This document shows, one piece after another, positions 44,339-55,176 of a stretch of 64,000 nucleotides of DNA. Positions within the stretch are counted from its first letter, which is position 1; each line of letters opens with the position of its first letter. The notes under the pieces are model-generated. The model worked only from the letters and a program-made list of their open reading frames with translations, did not search any database and was not told the DNA's origin. A program made the position numbers and the translations under genes. Source of the DNA: Ceratobasidium sp. AG-K (Eukaryota; Basidiomycota; Agaricomycetes; Cantharellales; Ceratobasidiaceae); the NCBI GenBank assembly GCA_037039685.1, contig JAWNGF010000014.1, positions 558,001 through 622,000 on the forward strand, in the 5' to 3' direction.

Positions 44339-45714
44339 ATGCCTGCGATCAAAGCACCTGCCACTGTTCTCGTCACTGGTCAGTGGATCTCCAGTGTGAG
44401 CGCTCGGTACTAACACGACGCAGGAGCGAGCGGTTTCATCGCCGTATGGGTTGTCAAGGACCTTCTAGAGGCTGGGTATACTGTCCGGTACGTACACGCG
44501 CTCTCTTCTAATACTTTCGTTGATATCCTCGTACAGCGGGACAGTCCGATCGGCGTCCAAGGGAGATTATCTCGTCAATCTGTTCAAGTCGTATGGCAAC
44601 AAATTTCATTATGTAATTGTCGAGGATATTGCCAAGGTCAGTAGGGTATCCTCGTGGGAACTGGGGTGTAATAATGGAGATTGTACAGAATGGCGCGTTC
44701 GACGAGGCGGTCAGGGGAGTTGACGCAGTTGCACATACCGCCTCGCCGTTCCACTTGAAGGCTGATGACCCAGAAGGCAAGTCAGAACCTTAGAGCCGAG
44801 TAACATCTCAATAACGGTTTCGGCCATAGAACTTATTCGACCCGCGATGGACGGTACCATTGGCGTTTTAGCTAGCGTTGACAAGTACGCGCCCAATGTG
44901 CAACGGATCGTAATTACATCAAGCGTTGCGGCCGTCATGGACACTTCCAAGCCTCGTGGTACGGTCTTTACCGAAAAGGACTGGAATACATTCTCCCCAC
45001 GCGAAATTGAGACCAAGGGCAGAGCCGCTGATCCTGGACACAAGTATGACGGAAGCAAGGCTTTGGCCGAAAGGGCTGCGTGGACGTACGTAGAGAATAA
45101 TACGCCCAAGTGGGATATGACTACCATCAACCCTCCGCTGGCAAGCCTTTCTCCGTGCTGGCGCTGTGGTATCTAACAGGTTCGGTTAGGTTTTTGGTCC
45201 TATTTTGCACCAGGTCTCGGATCCAGCGAGTCTAAACACCTCAGTCGCATATTTTCACCAGCTCATCAACTCGAAAGAGGGAGAAATAAGCAAGGAAGAG
45301 TTGCTCGCGCCCAACTTGTAAGCCCAATGCGGTTTCCAATGGAAATACTAATATATTCCCCAGCAACTTTGTCGACGTCCGTGACGTTGCGCTGGCTCAT
45401 CTTCGTGCTTTCGAGATCCCAGAGGCCGGAGGAAACCGATTCATCACTGCAGCTGGGACCTTTTGTCGTCAGGATCTTTGTAAGTGAACATTTCACTGGT
45501 CATGATTGAGGGTTTTGCTCACAGATTATTAGTGGATGCCCTTCCTCCCCACTATCCTCGCGGAATTCCTGGTGGTGGCAAGGGTCTTGTGTACCTTGTT
45601 CATGACTCGACCAAAGCGCGCAAGGTGCTCGGGATCAACTTTAAGACTCTTGAGGAATCTGCTCTCGCCACTGAGGAGAGTTTGAGGAAGCGTGGGTGGG
45701 CCGTTGAGGCTTGA
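44339..45714 (+). CDS. NADPH-dependent SDR reductase (DFR/GRE2-like), copy C2
   Basis: Eight exons: 44339-44378, 44424-44487, 44537-44636, 44689-44776, 44830-45140, 45190-45317, 45364-45479, 45533-45714. They total 1029 nt, 342 aa. Extended short-chain dehydrogenase: VTGASGFIAVWVVK (Rossmann glycine motif), GTVRSASKGDYL (Arg/Ser for NADPH phosphate), HTASPFHL, VITSSVAAV, the catalytic Y-D-G-S-K, NPPL.FGPILHQV, and NFVDVRDVALAH. Family members reduce aldehydes, ketones or methylglyoxal; the substrate is not predictable here. Introns 4 and 5 start with GC rather than GT at sites where C1 and C3 use GT. Preceded by an ACCTCCAC array and a TATATA box at about 44273. Confidence 0.9.
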
Positions 45715-46004
45715 GTCAATCGACTGACGTAACTCGTAGTTTGCTTGCATGTATGCAATGAAGTCAACTGAATTAAATTGTCGTGGTGACAGAATCTGAG
45801 TCGTATTGCATAACATCGTAATTTCAAGTGGGTATTCGCAAAAATACACTCTAGCTCTGCTTTTGACTCGCTAACCGGATAATTTCCTAACACTAATCTA
45901 GCCACAAGCCACTGGTCACGTGTCAGAGATCCATCAAAATGTTCGATAATCGTGTTTTTAACCTAGTCACGCCTCACATGGCATAACATGCCAAAAGCTT
46001 CCAC
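45715..46004. other. Intergenic region
   Basis: Short spacer between C2 and C3 with TCACGTG at about 45917. Confidence 0.35.
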
Positions 46005-46040
46005 ACCTCCACCAGATGACCTCCACCTTACCACCTCCAC
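46005..46040 (+). promoter_or_regulatory. Array of three ACCTCCAC octamers upstream of reductase C3
   Basis: ACCTCCAC at 46005, 46019 and 46033, exactly 14 bp apart; the last ends about 152 bp before the C3 ATG. A TATATAG box follows near 46126. Confidence 0.6.
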
Positions 46041-46192
46041 TTTAGTACCAACCCAAACCTATGTCAATATCGCTTCATGCGTCAATTCATGATCCCACTT
46101 TTGGCGTTCCCGGAGTCCAGTCGAGTATATAGGGACGATCAAGTCAACCTTACCCCCCATCCATCCAATCAGTACTGCCTAGCAAAACTAGA

Positions 46193-47588
46193 ATGCCTGC
46201 TATCAAAGCGCCTGCTATTGTCCTCGTTACAGGTCAGTTTACCAGTGAAGTGGGCGCTTGCTGTTATATTAACGTTCGTAAAGGAGCGAGTGGATTCATT
46301 GCTGTATGGGTAGTCAAGCTACTTCTTGAGGCCGGATACACGGTCCGGTATGTGCCTATATCCTCTGCCATGTTCTTGTCACTGAATCTTGTAAAGTGGG
46401 AGTGTACGGTCTGCATCCAAGGGTGACTACCTGGTTGATCTGTTCAGGCCGTACGGAGACAAGTTCCATTACGTGATTGTCGAGGATATTGCCAAGGCGA
46501 GTACAACATCTCCTCGCGTGGAGATGTGTATTAATTGAAGTAAACAGGATGGCGCATTCGACGAGGCTGTCAAAGGAGTAGACGCAGTTGCGCATACCGC
46601 CTCGCCATTTCACTTGAAGGCCGAAAACCCCGACGGTAAGCACAAGTACAAGAGTCAAGGAGCGCCACTAACGAGCACGACCATAGATATCATTGTACCA
46701 GCAGTAAAAGGCACCGTCGGCATCCTAGCTAGCATCGCCAAGCATGCCCCCGATATGAAACGGGTGGTCGTCACCTCGAGCGCAGCCGCCGTCATGGACA
46801 CTTCCAAACCTCGCGGCACAGTATTTACGGATAACGACTGGAACACATTCTCCCCACACCAAGTTGAAACCAAAGGTCCAGCCGCCGGTGGTGGGGAAAT
46901 TTACAATGCCAGCAAGGCATTAGCTGAAAAGGCGGCGTGGAGGTATGTGGAGGAGCACAAGCCTCAGTGGGACCTTGTTGCGCTCAATCCCCCGCTGGTG
47001 AGTTTTTCGTTGGGTAGGGGTTCTATGGTTATGTGATGTGCTCGGCTAGGTTTTCGGTCCTATTTTGCACCAAGTGTCTGACCCAATAAGTCTCAACACA
47101 TCAATTGCTCAATTTCACCGCCTCATCAACGCCAAAGAGGGAGAGGTCAGTGAGGAAGAATTACTCGCACCCATCTTGTAAGTCTAAGGCGTGGTTTCGT
47201 TTATTTGTTCTCTACGAGATTCTTATCGGCTCCTCAGAAATTTTGTCGACGTCCGCGATCTGGCGCTTGCCCACGTTCGCGCTCTCGAAGTCCCAGAAGC
47301 TGGAGGGAAACGATTCCTCACAGTCGCCGGGCCTTTTTGTGGGCAGGACATCTGTAAGTCACTTTCTCACCAATCTCCACGGCGAATGTTGCTCATAATT
47401 TCTCAGTGGATGTTCTTCCCCCTCATTATCCCCGTGGGACCCCTGGTAGCGGGAAGGGTCTGGTATATCTCTACTATGATTCGACCAGGGCACGCAAGGT
47501 GCTGGGGATCGATTTCAAGACACTCGAGGAATCTGCTCTTGCTACTGAGGAGAGTCTAAGGAAGCGTGGGTGGGCGGTCTCCGCCTGA
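46193..47588 (+). CDS. NADPH-dependent SDR reductase (DFR/GRE2-like), copy C3
   Basis: Exons 46193-46232, 46284-46347, 46397-46496, 46548-46635, 46687-46997, 47050-47177, 47238-47353, 47407-47588, total 1029 nt, 342 aa, with the same exon lengths as C1 and C2. VTGASGFIAVWVVK, GSVRSASKGDYL, the catalytic Y-N-A-S-K, NPPLVFGPILHQV and NFVDVRDLALAHV are intact. Intron 3 begins with GC (AAG|GCGAGT), where C1 and C2 have GT. The protein is closest to C2, especially in the last exon (KARKVLGI.FKTLEESALAT), so C2 and C3 appear to be the younger pair. Confidence 0.9.
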
Positions 47589-47863
47589 GTTGAATGAAAT
47601 AGACGGTGCCAGTGTCGTACTCATGTCAATGAAATTTGTGCGAACTAGACGACCGTGATTATAATTTTCTCGTATGCCACTGTATATTCAAACAGGTATC
47701 GACACCAAACCGGGGATAAACGATGCGAGAGTACCGGGTTCTATAACTCAGTAATTCGACTCGTCTAGATCAACATACCTCGACGCCAAGCAGTACAGAC
47801 GGCTCCAACGTCAATCATAGCGCATACATTGGGTGTAGGAATTCCTATTCAAGAACGGCTAGG
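47589..47863. other. Intergenic region
   Basis: Spacer of 275 bp between C3 and the promoter box of B4; nothing recognised. Confidence 0.3.
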
Positions 47864-47872
47864 GACCCTGAA
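47864..47872 (+). promoter_or_regulatory. GACCCTGAA box of gene B4
   Basis: GACCCTGAA, 70 bp before the ATG; the upstream TTTCG-type box is not recognisable here. Confidence 0.45.
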
Positions 47873-47941
47873 TCTCCGGTGGCGATCCGGAACCACCTGC
47901 CGCCTCGTCGTTCCGTTCTCCTCTCCACCATATCTCTTGCC

Positions 47942-48328
47942 ATGGCGCCCCGAGTAAGTACACCTCTCTCCTTCTGTACAGGGCTTCTTGATGACGCGAC
48001 TCAGACCAAACGTAGTCATTCAGAAACTACGCCTTCCAGTATGTCCCCAAACGGCGCATTTCTATCACTAGCGACTAAGTCGACCCCAGCGGACGCACTG
48101 GATGATTGGGAGTCGAGCGTGACGGCGCTTCCACATAATATTACAGATGGGGTGGCTGCGGAGGTTCGTGCACTTGTTAACCATGATGATGATCAATCTG
48201 CGTCGGATTTCGACGACTCTGGGGATGGATACGAGGATGGATACGACTCTGGAAAGGGGGGAGATTCTGGAGAAGAGGGGGATACCGAGTCGAGCGATTC
48301 GGATGGAGAGGTTTTTGGGAACGAGTAG
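47942..48328 (+). CDS. Family B copy B4, lacking the basic helical exon
   Basis: Exon 1 is 47942-47953 (12 nt, MAPR) and exon 2 is 48005-48328, total 336 nt, 111 aa. The product keeps TPADALDDWESSVTALPHN, matching TPEGDIPDDWESS..LPEN of B1-B3, and ends in an Asp/Ser/Gly/Glu-rich acidic tail. The 224-nt exon that encodes the basic helix is missing. The 51-nt intron has no stop and is a multiple of three, so retention would only insert 17 residues. Confidence 0.6.
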   Translation: MAPRVSTPLSFCTGLLDDATQTKRSHSETTPSSMSPNGAFLSLATKSTPADALDDWESSVTALPHNITDGVAAEVRALVNHDDDQSASDFDDSGDGYEDGYDSGKGGDSGEEGDTESSDSDGEVFGNE

Positions 48329-49288
48329 GTGTGAGATGATTTGCGTGTGTAGCTTCGTTCTGTGCTCTGTCCCTGTCGGTTATTGTACATATGTAAATGA
48401 AGCGTTTTAATTATTGAAGCAGAATGGAAAGGCCTGTGCGATGCCCCCCTCCGGCACTCTTAGACCGCATACATTCCGCTGGGAATGTCTCTCGTTCATG
48501 CCAAGCCACTGTCCAGCAATCTTCGAGGTGGCAATCCGTATTATACGCATTTGGTGGTTAATTTCCCATTTTATAGAGCTCCCACTGCCCCTGAAACTCG
48601 GAGACGATCTACCCAAAGTTGCGTCGCGTTCATCACTGCTCCACCATCGTCCTCAGAACACCACTCGTGGTAAGTTGTCTTTCGAGCCAGACTCGTTTCT
48701 TATAAACGCACATCAGACACAACACATGGACTGGGATCTTGTTATGTCCTTTACGTCAACTGGACAGTGACGCTGTGTTTCGGAGCTTGCGGAGACACGG
48801 CTAGGCGCCGGGTTGCGGAGGAGACCTATTAGACTAGATCACGTGGGCTGATTGCCTTGCAGTCGACCGCGTTAGTATTCGCGCTCGCTTCACCGGACGC
48901 GCCCGTAGTTTATTGTTTCCCATACGCCTTCTCTCCTCGTACGGAAACTTCCACTCTCGACTTTGTGCTCACTCCCAGTGCCAATACATTGGACACTGCT
49001 CATTCATTTCACCCGGCTGTCGCCTTTTTCTCCATCGTTCCTCCCGCCCATCCACCCATGTTCATGCCCGTCTTCAGGCTAGGCCATCCGACCCGCGAAT
49101 TTCCGATCGCGTCTCGGTGCCCCAGATCCCCGTCTGCGTGTTATGCATGAGATCCAGACCATTCTTGTTTCTGACGACTGCATGTACCTTTATCCATAGT
49201 TATTCACATTATTTCCTCGTATGCGCTATTGACGAAGCTACCAGAGCCTAATTATGTCTCTCCCTGAGCAGGCTGACACTTATTACAG
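48329..49288. other. Intergenic region
   Basis: No gene recognised. Contains CACGTG at about 48840. The 5' exons of A4, if present, would be here, but I could not find a 12-nt plus 34-nt pair. Confidence 0.35.
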
Positions 49289-49644
49289 CGGCCATTTCGT
49301 CGAGTGGCGGTGATAGCGTGTGGGTAGACGAAGATGATGTGTCAACCTATCGTAAGTCTCCTCACCCATCCAAAACTCGCCGCTCGCACTTTATATAGCA
49401 CCCTTTCGCCTCCGAAGGTCGGTATCTCATCTACCTATCTCTCCGCCTCTCACTCTCTGTAGATTTCGAACTCGGCCTACACACACCCGACTGGATCCTC
49501 GATAGCTATCGGCGCAACAAGGAATCCATTATCAAGTTCCAACGTCAACGCGCTGTGATCCGGGCCGAACGGCCGGCCCGGCGTGCACCCGAGAAGGATA
49601 AAAGTGAGTTGAGGGCGTTGAAGGCCCAGAGGGGGTTTGAGTAA
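49289..49644 (+). pseudogene. Family A copy A4, 5' end not found
   Basis: Exon 49289-49351 (AISSSGGDSVWVDEDDVSTY) joins 49463-49644 in phase to HFELGLHTPDWILDSYRRNK and a basic helical tail ending in TAA. The intron before the first piece ends in GGCTGACA...ACAG, like A1. The acidic segment and the TPDWI motif align with A1-A3, but no in-phase start codon or exons 1-2 were found, and the coiled-coil tail is shorter. Probably degenerate. Confidence 0.5.
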
Positions 49645-50400
49645 AATTACGTGGAGCTGTTCGAGTTTGTAGGGTCGTTTGCTCGAAATGATTAGTATAT
49701 CGATTCTGGGCGGGCTTCTGAGGTAACTATCAGATAGGTGCCAAATTGAGACTGCTCACTTGCTGAGATTTTCATGTCACTTTCATCGGGAGTGACACAC
49801 CTCCTGGTAATTATTATCACGCATACATTCGATATGGACCGGTGTAGCCAAGAATCTTTAGGACGTCGCTCAATTGTGTACTTGTGTAGTACCTGGTTGC
49901 CTCTTTCTCAGATGAGCACTGGCCCTGATCCACAGCAGACACCTAAGCAAAAGGCGATGATGCGATATCAGTGTTATTGATCACCTTTCTACTAGTTATT
50001 TAGCCTACGCACCCATCGGTAGGACTCACCCCAACGGCAGAGACAACAACCCTCCGCATATAGCCGGATAAACAACGTTTAGCATTGAAGAATAAGGATT
50101 CATGGCTCTATTATCCTATCATGAGCACGTGAAATGAGCTGTGATAGCCTGTTGTCTGGTCCCAGACATAGAATAGTAGGTATAGTTCGTTCGTGGGGTG
50201 AATTAAATCAATGTTAGAGTTTGTCAAAGGTGGGTGGTTACGTAATATTAGAGTGTATTTGATTGGTAAGCTTAGCTCCTTTCCTGAATCGCAAGTGGCA
50301 CCATTAACGAGTGGCCAACCACCATCGCGCCCGTCAGCTCTATTCCCTCGAAGAGTTACCCCCCTCACACAGGCCATTTGAAACCAATATAATCACCAAC
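49645..50400. other. Intergenic region
   Basis: Nothing recognised; CACGTGA at 50126. Confidence 0.35.
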
Positions 50401-52950
50401 ATGAATCGTCGGGGATGGAGAGGATCCACCCTGGAAGGAAATAACAATTCCCCCCCACCCGATCGAGAGGAACGAAGCCTCCAGCCGCTATCGTTAAAGC
50501 CCCTTAATGGGGAGGAGAAGTTAGTGCTGGTATGTTTCTCGGTTTAAACCTCTTGATAAATTCTCTCAATAAGTACAGCTGCGCAACAACGGATGTACGG
50601 GCCAGTGGCTAATAGGCCTGTCTTTAAGCTGACTACCTATTCTTTTAGACCTTTTTGGTTATCGTATCAACGAGAGCGATGGTCCTAGACTATCAGGATC
50701 CCAAGTAGCCCAGCGCCAGTCGGGAGTACCCTTAAATGCAGTAGAAATGAACGCAATTGACACCGAGGTAATTAACACATCACAAGGGCGCCAGACAAAC
50801 TATGTACACAAAGGCTGGTCGTTGCCGGCACTATCTGATTCAGTGGAAACGCCATGGGTGCTTTCCCGAATATCAAAGGACAATAGCAAAAGTCGAGTAG
50901 TAGAATCGGTTACCAAGCGAGTCGTTGTCCAACGCATGAGAGTCGAGATGCTGCTTGCAGAGCTCAAACCAGTACCAGAGTTTGAAGCAGATGTTCTAGC
51001 TGCACTCGAGGCCTCAACGAGGCTTGAAAAATTCTCCGCCCTTCATCGGGTCTTCAAAAATTGGTCCGTTGACTACAACTATACTATATATTCCTAAAAG
51101 CTTACTCACCGGAGTACGGAATAGGGGCGACGTAATTCCTCTAGTAATTTGATCCCTTTGCTTGATGGGGATATTACGTTTGACTAATGTCTGGCAGGCA
51201 TTTGATCTAGGAGTCTCTTTAACTATCACAGACTCGAAATCAAGTGCTTTAGGAGTAAGTGCCAGTGCTTCGCCCAGTATCAATCGAGCCGACCTAATTC
51301 TTTGCAGTATTTAACCGAGAAATCATATTTTGGACTGAGGCAGTTGACGACGCCGGGCACACCCAGAATATCAACGCAGGTATATATATTGAGCTGTAGT
51401 TGTTGACCCTGTTTTGAGAAGTTCTGAAATGGCCTACGTTCGTGGTAGGGTGGGGACCCAACGATCCTCAATACTGATGTCCAAGCCTGGCTGCACAAAT
51501 CTGGTACGCGTTAGATTAATTTGGAGACCATGACAGTGTAACATCACATGTTAACATCCTATTCAGTCCCGGCGACTCAATGGGCACAAGTCCGGATTGT
51601 AAAAGTGGCGCCAACGACAAGTCTACTCAATGCTCGAATCCGAACACAGCTTTCAGAGCTGTACAACTCTCTGATTACTTACTCCCCAGGCACTCTAGGT
51701 GGAGTTACGTCTGGCGGTTCTGCCTTCGATGACACGCCGCATGCTAGAAAGAGTATCTCCGCTGTAACTGTATGCTGTGATAGCTTTTACGTGAAGTCTC
51801 TACTGGTTACATACCGGGACGGGGCGGAATCTAATCGACACGGCGGTGCTGGAGGCACAAGTAATACGTTCCAGCTGGTTGCAGGTAAGTTATATTTACT
51901 ACGTTATTAGTGACTTCTGATATCGACCACGCATTCAAATTTGTAGGAGAATATATTACGGAGCTAGTCCTTTGGAAAGGTACAACATCGCTCTATGCAA
52001 TCCAAATGATTACAGATACTGGTCGAGTCTCGACTCTTTATGGTGGAAACGGTGGAACTCCGGAAATATTACGAAGTGACGAGCCCGGCGGTTGTCTGAC
52101 GGCGTTCTCTGGGATCGTACAGTCAGGTAACATACATCAACTACAGGTAGGTCCTACCATGAACTTCCTCACCTCACTTTCATACCTGCGAGATAGGCTA
52201 TATGGCGTCACGACATGCATTGCACTAGTTTCAGTGGAGAGAGATGTTATTCGCCATTTTATGGTGGTATTTCTGGGTCTCCCTTCAACGACTGTCCAGC
52301 TGTCAAGCATGCGGACTCCGCGTATATCTCAAGTATTCGTGTCAAATGTGGAGCCTATATCTCTGGCATACAGGTAGGTCCCAGCGTCCAACCATGATAA
52401 ATTCTTAACGTGTTGGCTTTTTAGTTTACATACTCTGGTCGCCCATCAACTTATCATGGCGGTTCAGATGGGAGCGAAAATACTTTTGAGTTAGAGAGGA
52501 ATGAGCATATAGTTACGATTCTTGGGAGGCGGAACAAATATATCGTCCAGTTATGCTTTGTAACTAATCAAGGTACGTATCGCTTTCTTCATATATTGAT
52601 TAAGCGATTTATTCTGCAATACCAATAATAGGGCGGACGAGCGACATCTTTGGTGAGGGTGATGGGGAAGCATTTGTGTGTCGTGCCCCGCGAACAACCG
52701 ACGGGAGGCCGATGCGCTTGCATTATATCTTAGGCAAAAGGTATGCAGCTGCTCCAACAATATCTCTGGTCCCATCTCATGACGTTTCTGTAGCGATCAG
52801 AGTTGGCTCTATGGGGTGCAATTTGTTTGGGCACCTCTTTAAATGGTGCAAACTATTGGAACGTCATCATCTCCACCCGATTGGATACGTGCGGATAATG
52901 TATCTTTGTTAATTTTGAGTTGAATCAACGTCCTAGTTTTTATTTATCTA
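50401..52950 (+). CDS. MACPF-like protein with two jacalin-type lectin domains (exon ends approximate)
   Basis: A plus-strand series of short exons. ATG 50401 opens MNRRGWRGSTLEGNNNSPP. Exons near 50650-51060 encode FGYRINESDGPRLSGSQVA and a helical/beta region like the N-terminal half of fungal MACPF proteins. Pieces at 51200-51520 (DLGVSLTITDS; NTDVQAWLHKS) and 51570-51700 (PATQWAQVRIVKVAPTTSLL) continue it. From 51700 a jacalin-type domain follows: GGSAFDD, SLLVTYRDG, HGGAGGTSNTFQLVAGEYI, YGGNGGTP. A second copy lies at 52260-52690 (GSPFND, TYSGRPSTYHGGSDGSENTF, GRTSDIFGEGDGEAF). MACPF domains form membrane pores and jacalin domains bind glycans. I could not fix every splice site or the stop codon, so integrity is unproven. 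Confidence 0.65.
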
Positions 52951-53070
52951 TTACAGGCGGGAGTTAGTGTAGGCTGTCACAATGTGAATGTCTCATTGTC
53001 GAACGATAATGGGGGGAGGGGGTTACGTGCGAGTAAGCAACATGCGTTTCTTAGCAAGGGAGAAAAAAAT

Positions 53071-53177
53071 TGGACACACAGGGGATCGAACCCTGGACCG
53101 CCTGAAATCGATCACTTCACCTGCTGAACCAGCGAGGCTAATGCAAATCAGGCGTGATACCACTACACCATATGCCC
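53071..53177 (-). tRNA. tRNA-Ala(UGC) with a 35-nt intron
   Basis: On the minus strand the acceptor stem GGGCATA pairs with TGTGTCC. The D arm is GTGTAGTGGTATCAC. The anticodon stem CCTGA/TCAGG encloses TT-TGC-A, the T arm is CAGGG-TTCGATC-CCCTG, and the discriminator is A. The intron at 53107-53141 lies after position 37, the standard site for nuclear tRNA introns. The spliced tRNA is 72 nt. Confidence 0.9.
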
Positions 53178-53307
53178 GTACTCAGGAAGCCGGTCCGTTC
53201 ATATGTAAATGGTTTTCAACAGACCCTTTGCTTTCACCTGATCACATCCTCATAACCGAGAGCCGAGAACGGAACTTGCATCCATCCACCACATCGAACC
53301 TCCCGTC

Positions 53308-54525
53308 ATGTTTTTGCAGCCTCTCCGCCGCGCCGCTTGTTCATCTACACGACTTGGGCTCTTGCGTACCTACGCAACCCCAGCTGGAGGATCTCACACG
53401 TTATTGTTTCTTGAGCACTCTCATGGCGCGATTGAACCAGCATCGCTCTCGGCTCTAACTGCGGCCCAACAGCTCAAGGGAAAGGTCACGGCGCTCGTCG
53501 TCGGAGGTGAAGAGGGCGAGGTCCAAAAGGCTGTCGAGCATGCCAAAAAGTATGTCGATCAAACCCAAACCGAAATTACATCTCACGGGCAGGGTGATTT
53601 ATTTCTAGATTAGAGGGGGTCTCCAAGGTCGTATTTGCCGCCTCGCCGACTTACAAAAACCTCCTTCCCGAGCACCTGACACCTCTCATCAAATCGTCCC
53701 TTGCCGCCGATTCGTCCTATACACACGTCGCTGCAGCTCACTCGACTTTAGCTAAATCCCTCCTTCCCCGCGTCGCTGCCCAACTCGACGTGCCAGCGGT
53801 ATCGGACGTGACTTCGGTCTCGGCAGGTGACAACGGAACAACATTTACTCGCCCGATCTACGCTGGGAACGCCATCTCGACCGTACGCGCACCCAGCTCA
53901 GTAAAGCCAACTATCTTTACTGCACGCGCGACTGCGTTCCCCAAGGCTACATCCGGCTCTTCGGACGTCGAGGCGAGCAAACTGGATGCGACGGAACCCG
54001 TCAAGGGGACAGAGCACATCGCGACCAACTTGGCCAAGTCCGATCGCCCCGACTTGGCTGCGGCCGGCAAGGTCGTCTCGGGTGGACGAGCACTCAAGGA
54101 CGGGGAGACTTTCAAGAAACTTATTGACCCGTTGGCGGATGTGCTCGGAGCCGCGGTCGGCGCGAGTCGAGCAGCTGTGGACGCAGGTTATGTGGATAAT
54201 TCTCTCCAGGTGCGTGAACATGAAATATATTATACGGTCAACTGAGGCCGGTGCAGGTCGGCCAAACGGGCAAGGTTGTCGCACCAGAGCTCTACATTGC
54301 GGTTGGAATTAGTGGTGCGATCCAGCATTTGGCGGGCATGAAGGACTCCAAGTTGATCGTAGCCATCAACAAGGTACGGCATCCCCCCCCCCCCCCCATT
54401 GTTGATTATGTCCTCTCACAATTTTCTAGGACCCAGACGCGCCGATCCACCAGGTGGCAGACTTGGGATATGTCGCGGACTTGTACGAGGCGGTTCCGGA
54501 GCTGGTGGAAAAACTTAAAAAGTAA
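53308..54525 (+). CDS. ETFA: Electron transfer flavoprotein subunit alpha, mitochondrial
   Basis: Four exons: 53308-53549, 53609-54209, 54257-54373, 54430-54525, total 1056 nt, 351 aa. [20 protein letters not shown] is an Arg-rich, acid-free presequence that should target mitochondria. [20 protein letters not shown] starts the N-terminal domain. [39 protein letters not shown] and [20 protein letters not shown] are the FAD-binding alpha-ETF signature. With ETF beta it carries electrons from acyl-CoA dehydrogenases to ETF-ubiquinone oxidoreductase. Intron 3 has a run of about a dozen C near 54384, where the base count may be unreliable, but it lies outside the coding sequence. Confidence 0.96.
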
Positions 54526-55176
54526 TTGCGGTAGAGGCATGTTCGTAGTGAGCCTAAACATTCTTTATGTGAATTCTATGTGTTTCTGGTGCCCCCGAAG
54601 CGTGTGGACATTGATCGAGGTCCGCAAGATATTTGCTCCCCCCCGTTCATGTCGAACAGACATAACCGAGCTTCGTAACACCCGTCAGTCCCACAACCCT
54701 TCCCCAATCAGCTCAACACAAAGCCCAGACCTGACTTCCCCAGAAAATCTTGTGGTGGCTATGCATGCCTGATGACCCGAGGGTGTATTGCCATTTCACC
54801 AATGGTTGATCACGACTATGGCCGGTATTGATTTCGTTTTTGTCTCGAAATTCAGAACCAAAGTGGTGGTTGGGACAATTATACTGTACGTAGCCAGAAT
54901 AGCTTGTCCGTATCTGGATTTCCGCCACTTACTATCTGCTGGTTGATCGGCGACACGACCTAGCAGTGGACATGTAGCCGATTATTCGACCCCAGGTAGC
55001 TATCGAGTCGGAAATCTCGAGCTCATTGTTTAGGTCTCCCAGGTAGACTACAGCGTGGAGATAACATATCTCACTATGACTCATCGCAATTCCAAGTGCT
55101 CAACGGATCGATCTAATTGAATGACCGTGTATAATCGTACAATCTCATGAAACTCATGACTCGTACATACTTCGGT
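54526..55176. other. Intergenic region
   Basis: Convergent spacer between ETFA and the P450; no gene recognised. Confidence 0.35.

Noticed and set aside
52988..53458. Plus-strand frame of 156 codons overlapping the tRNA and the ETFA start
   Set aside because: It reads through the antisense of a well-formed tRNA and in a different frame from ETFA, so it is a chance opening.
54380..54400. Poly-C run as a possible frameshift in ETFA
   Set aside because: It lies within intron 3; exons on both sides join in phase.
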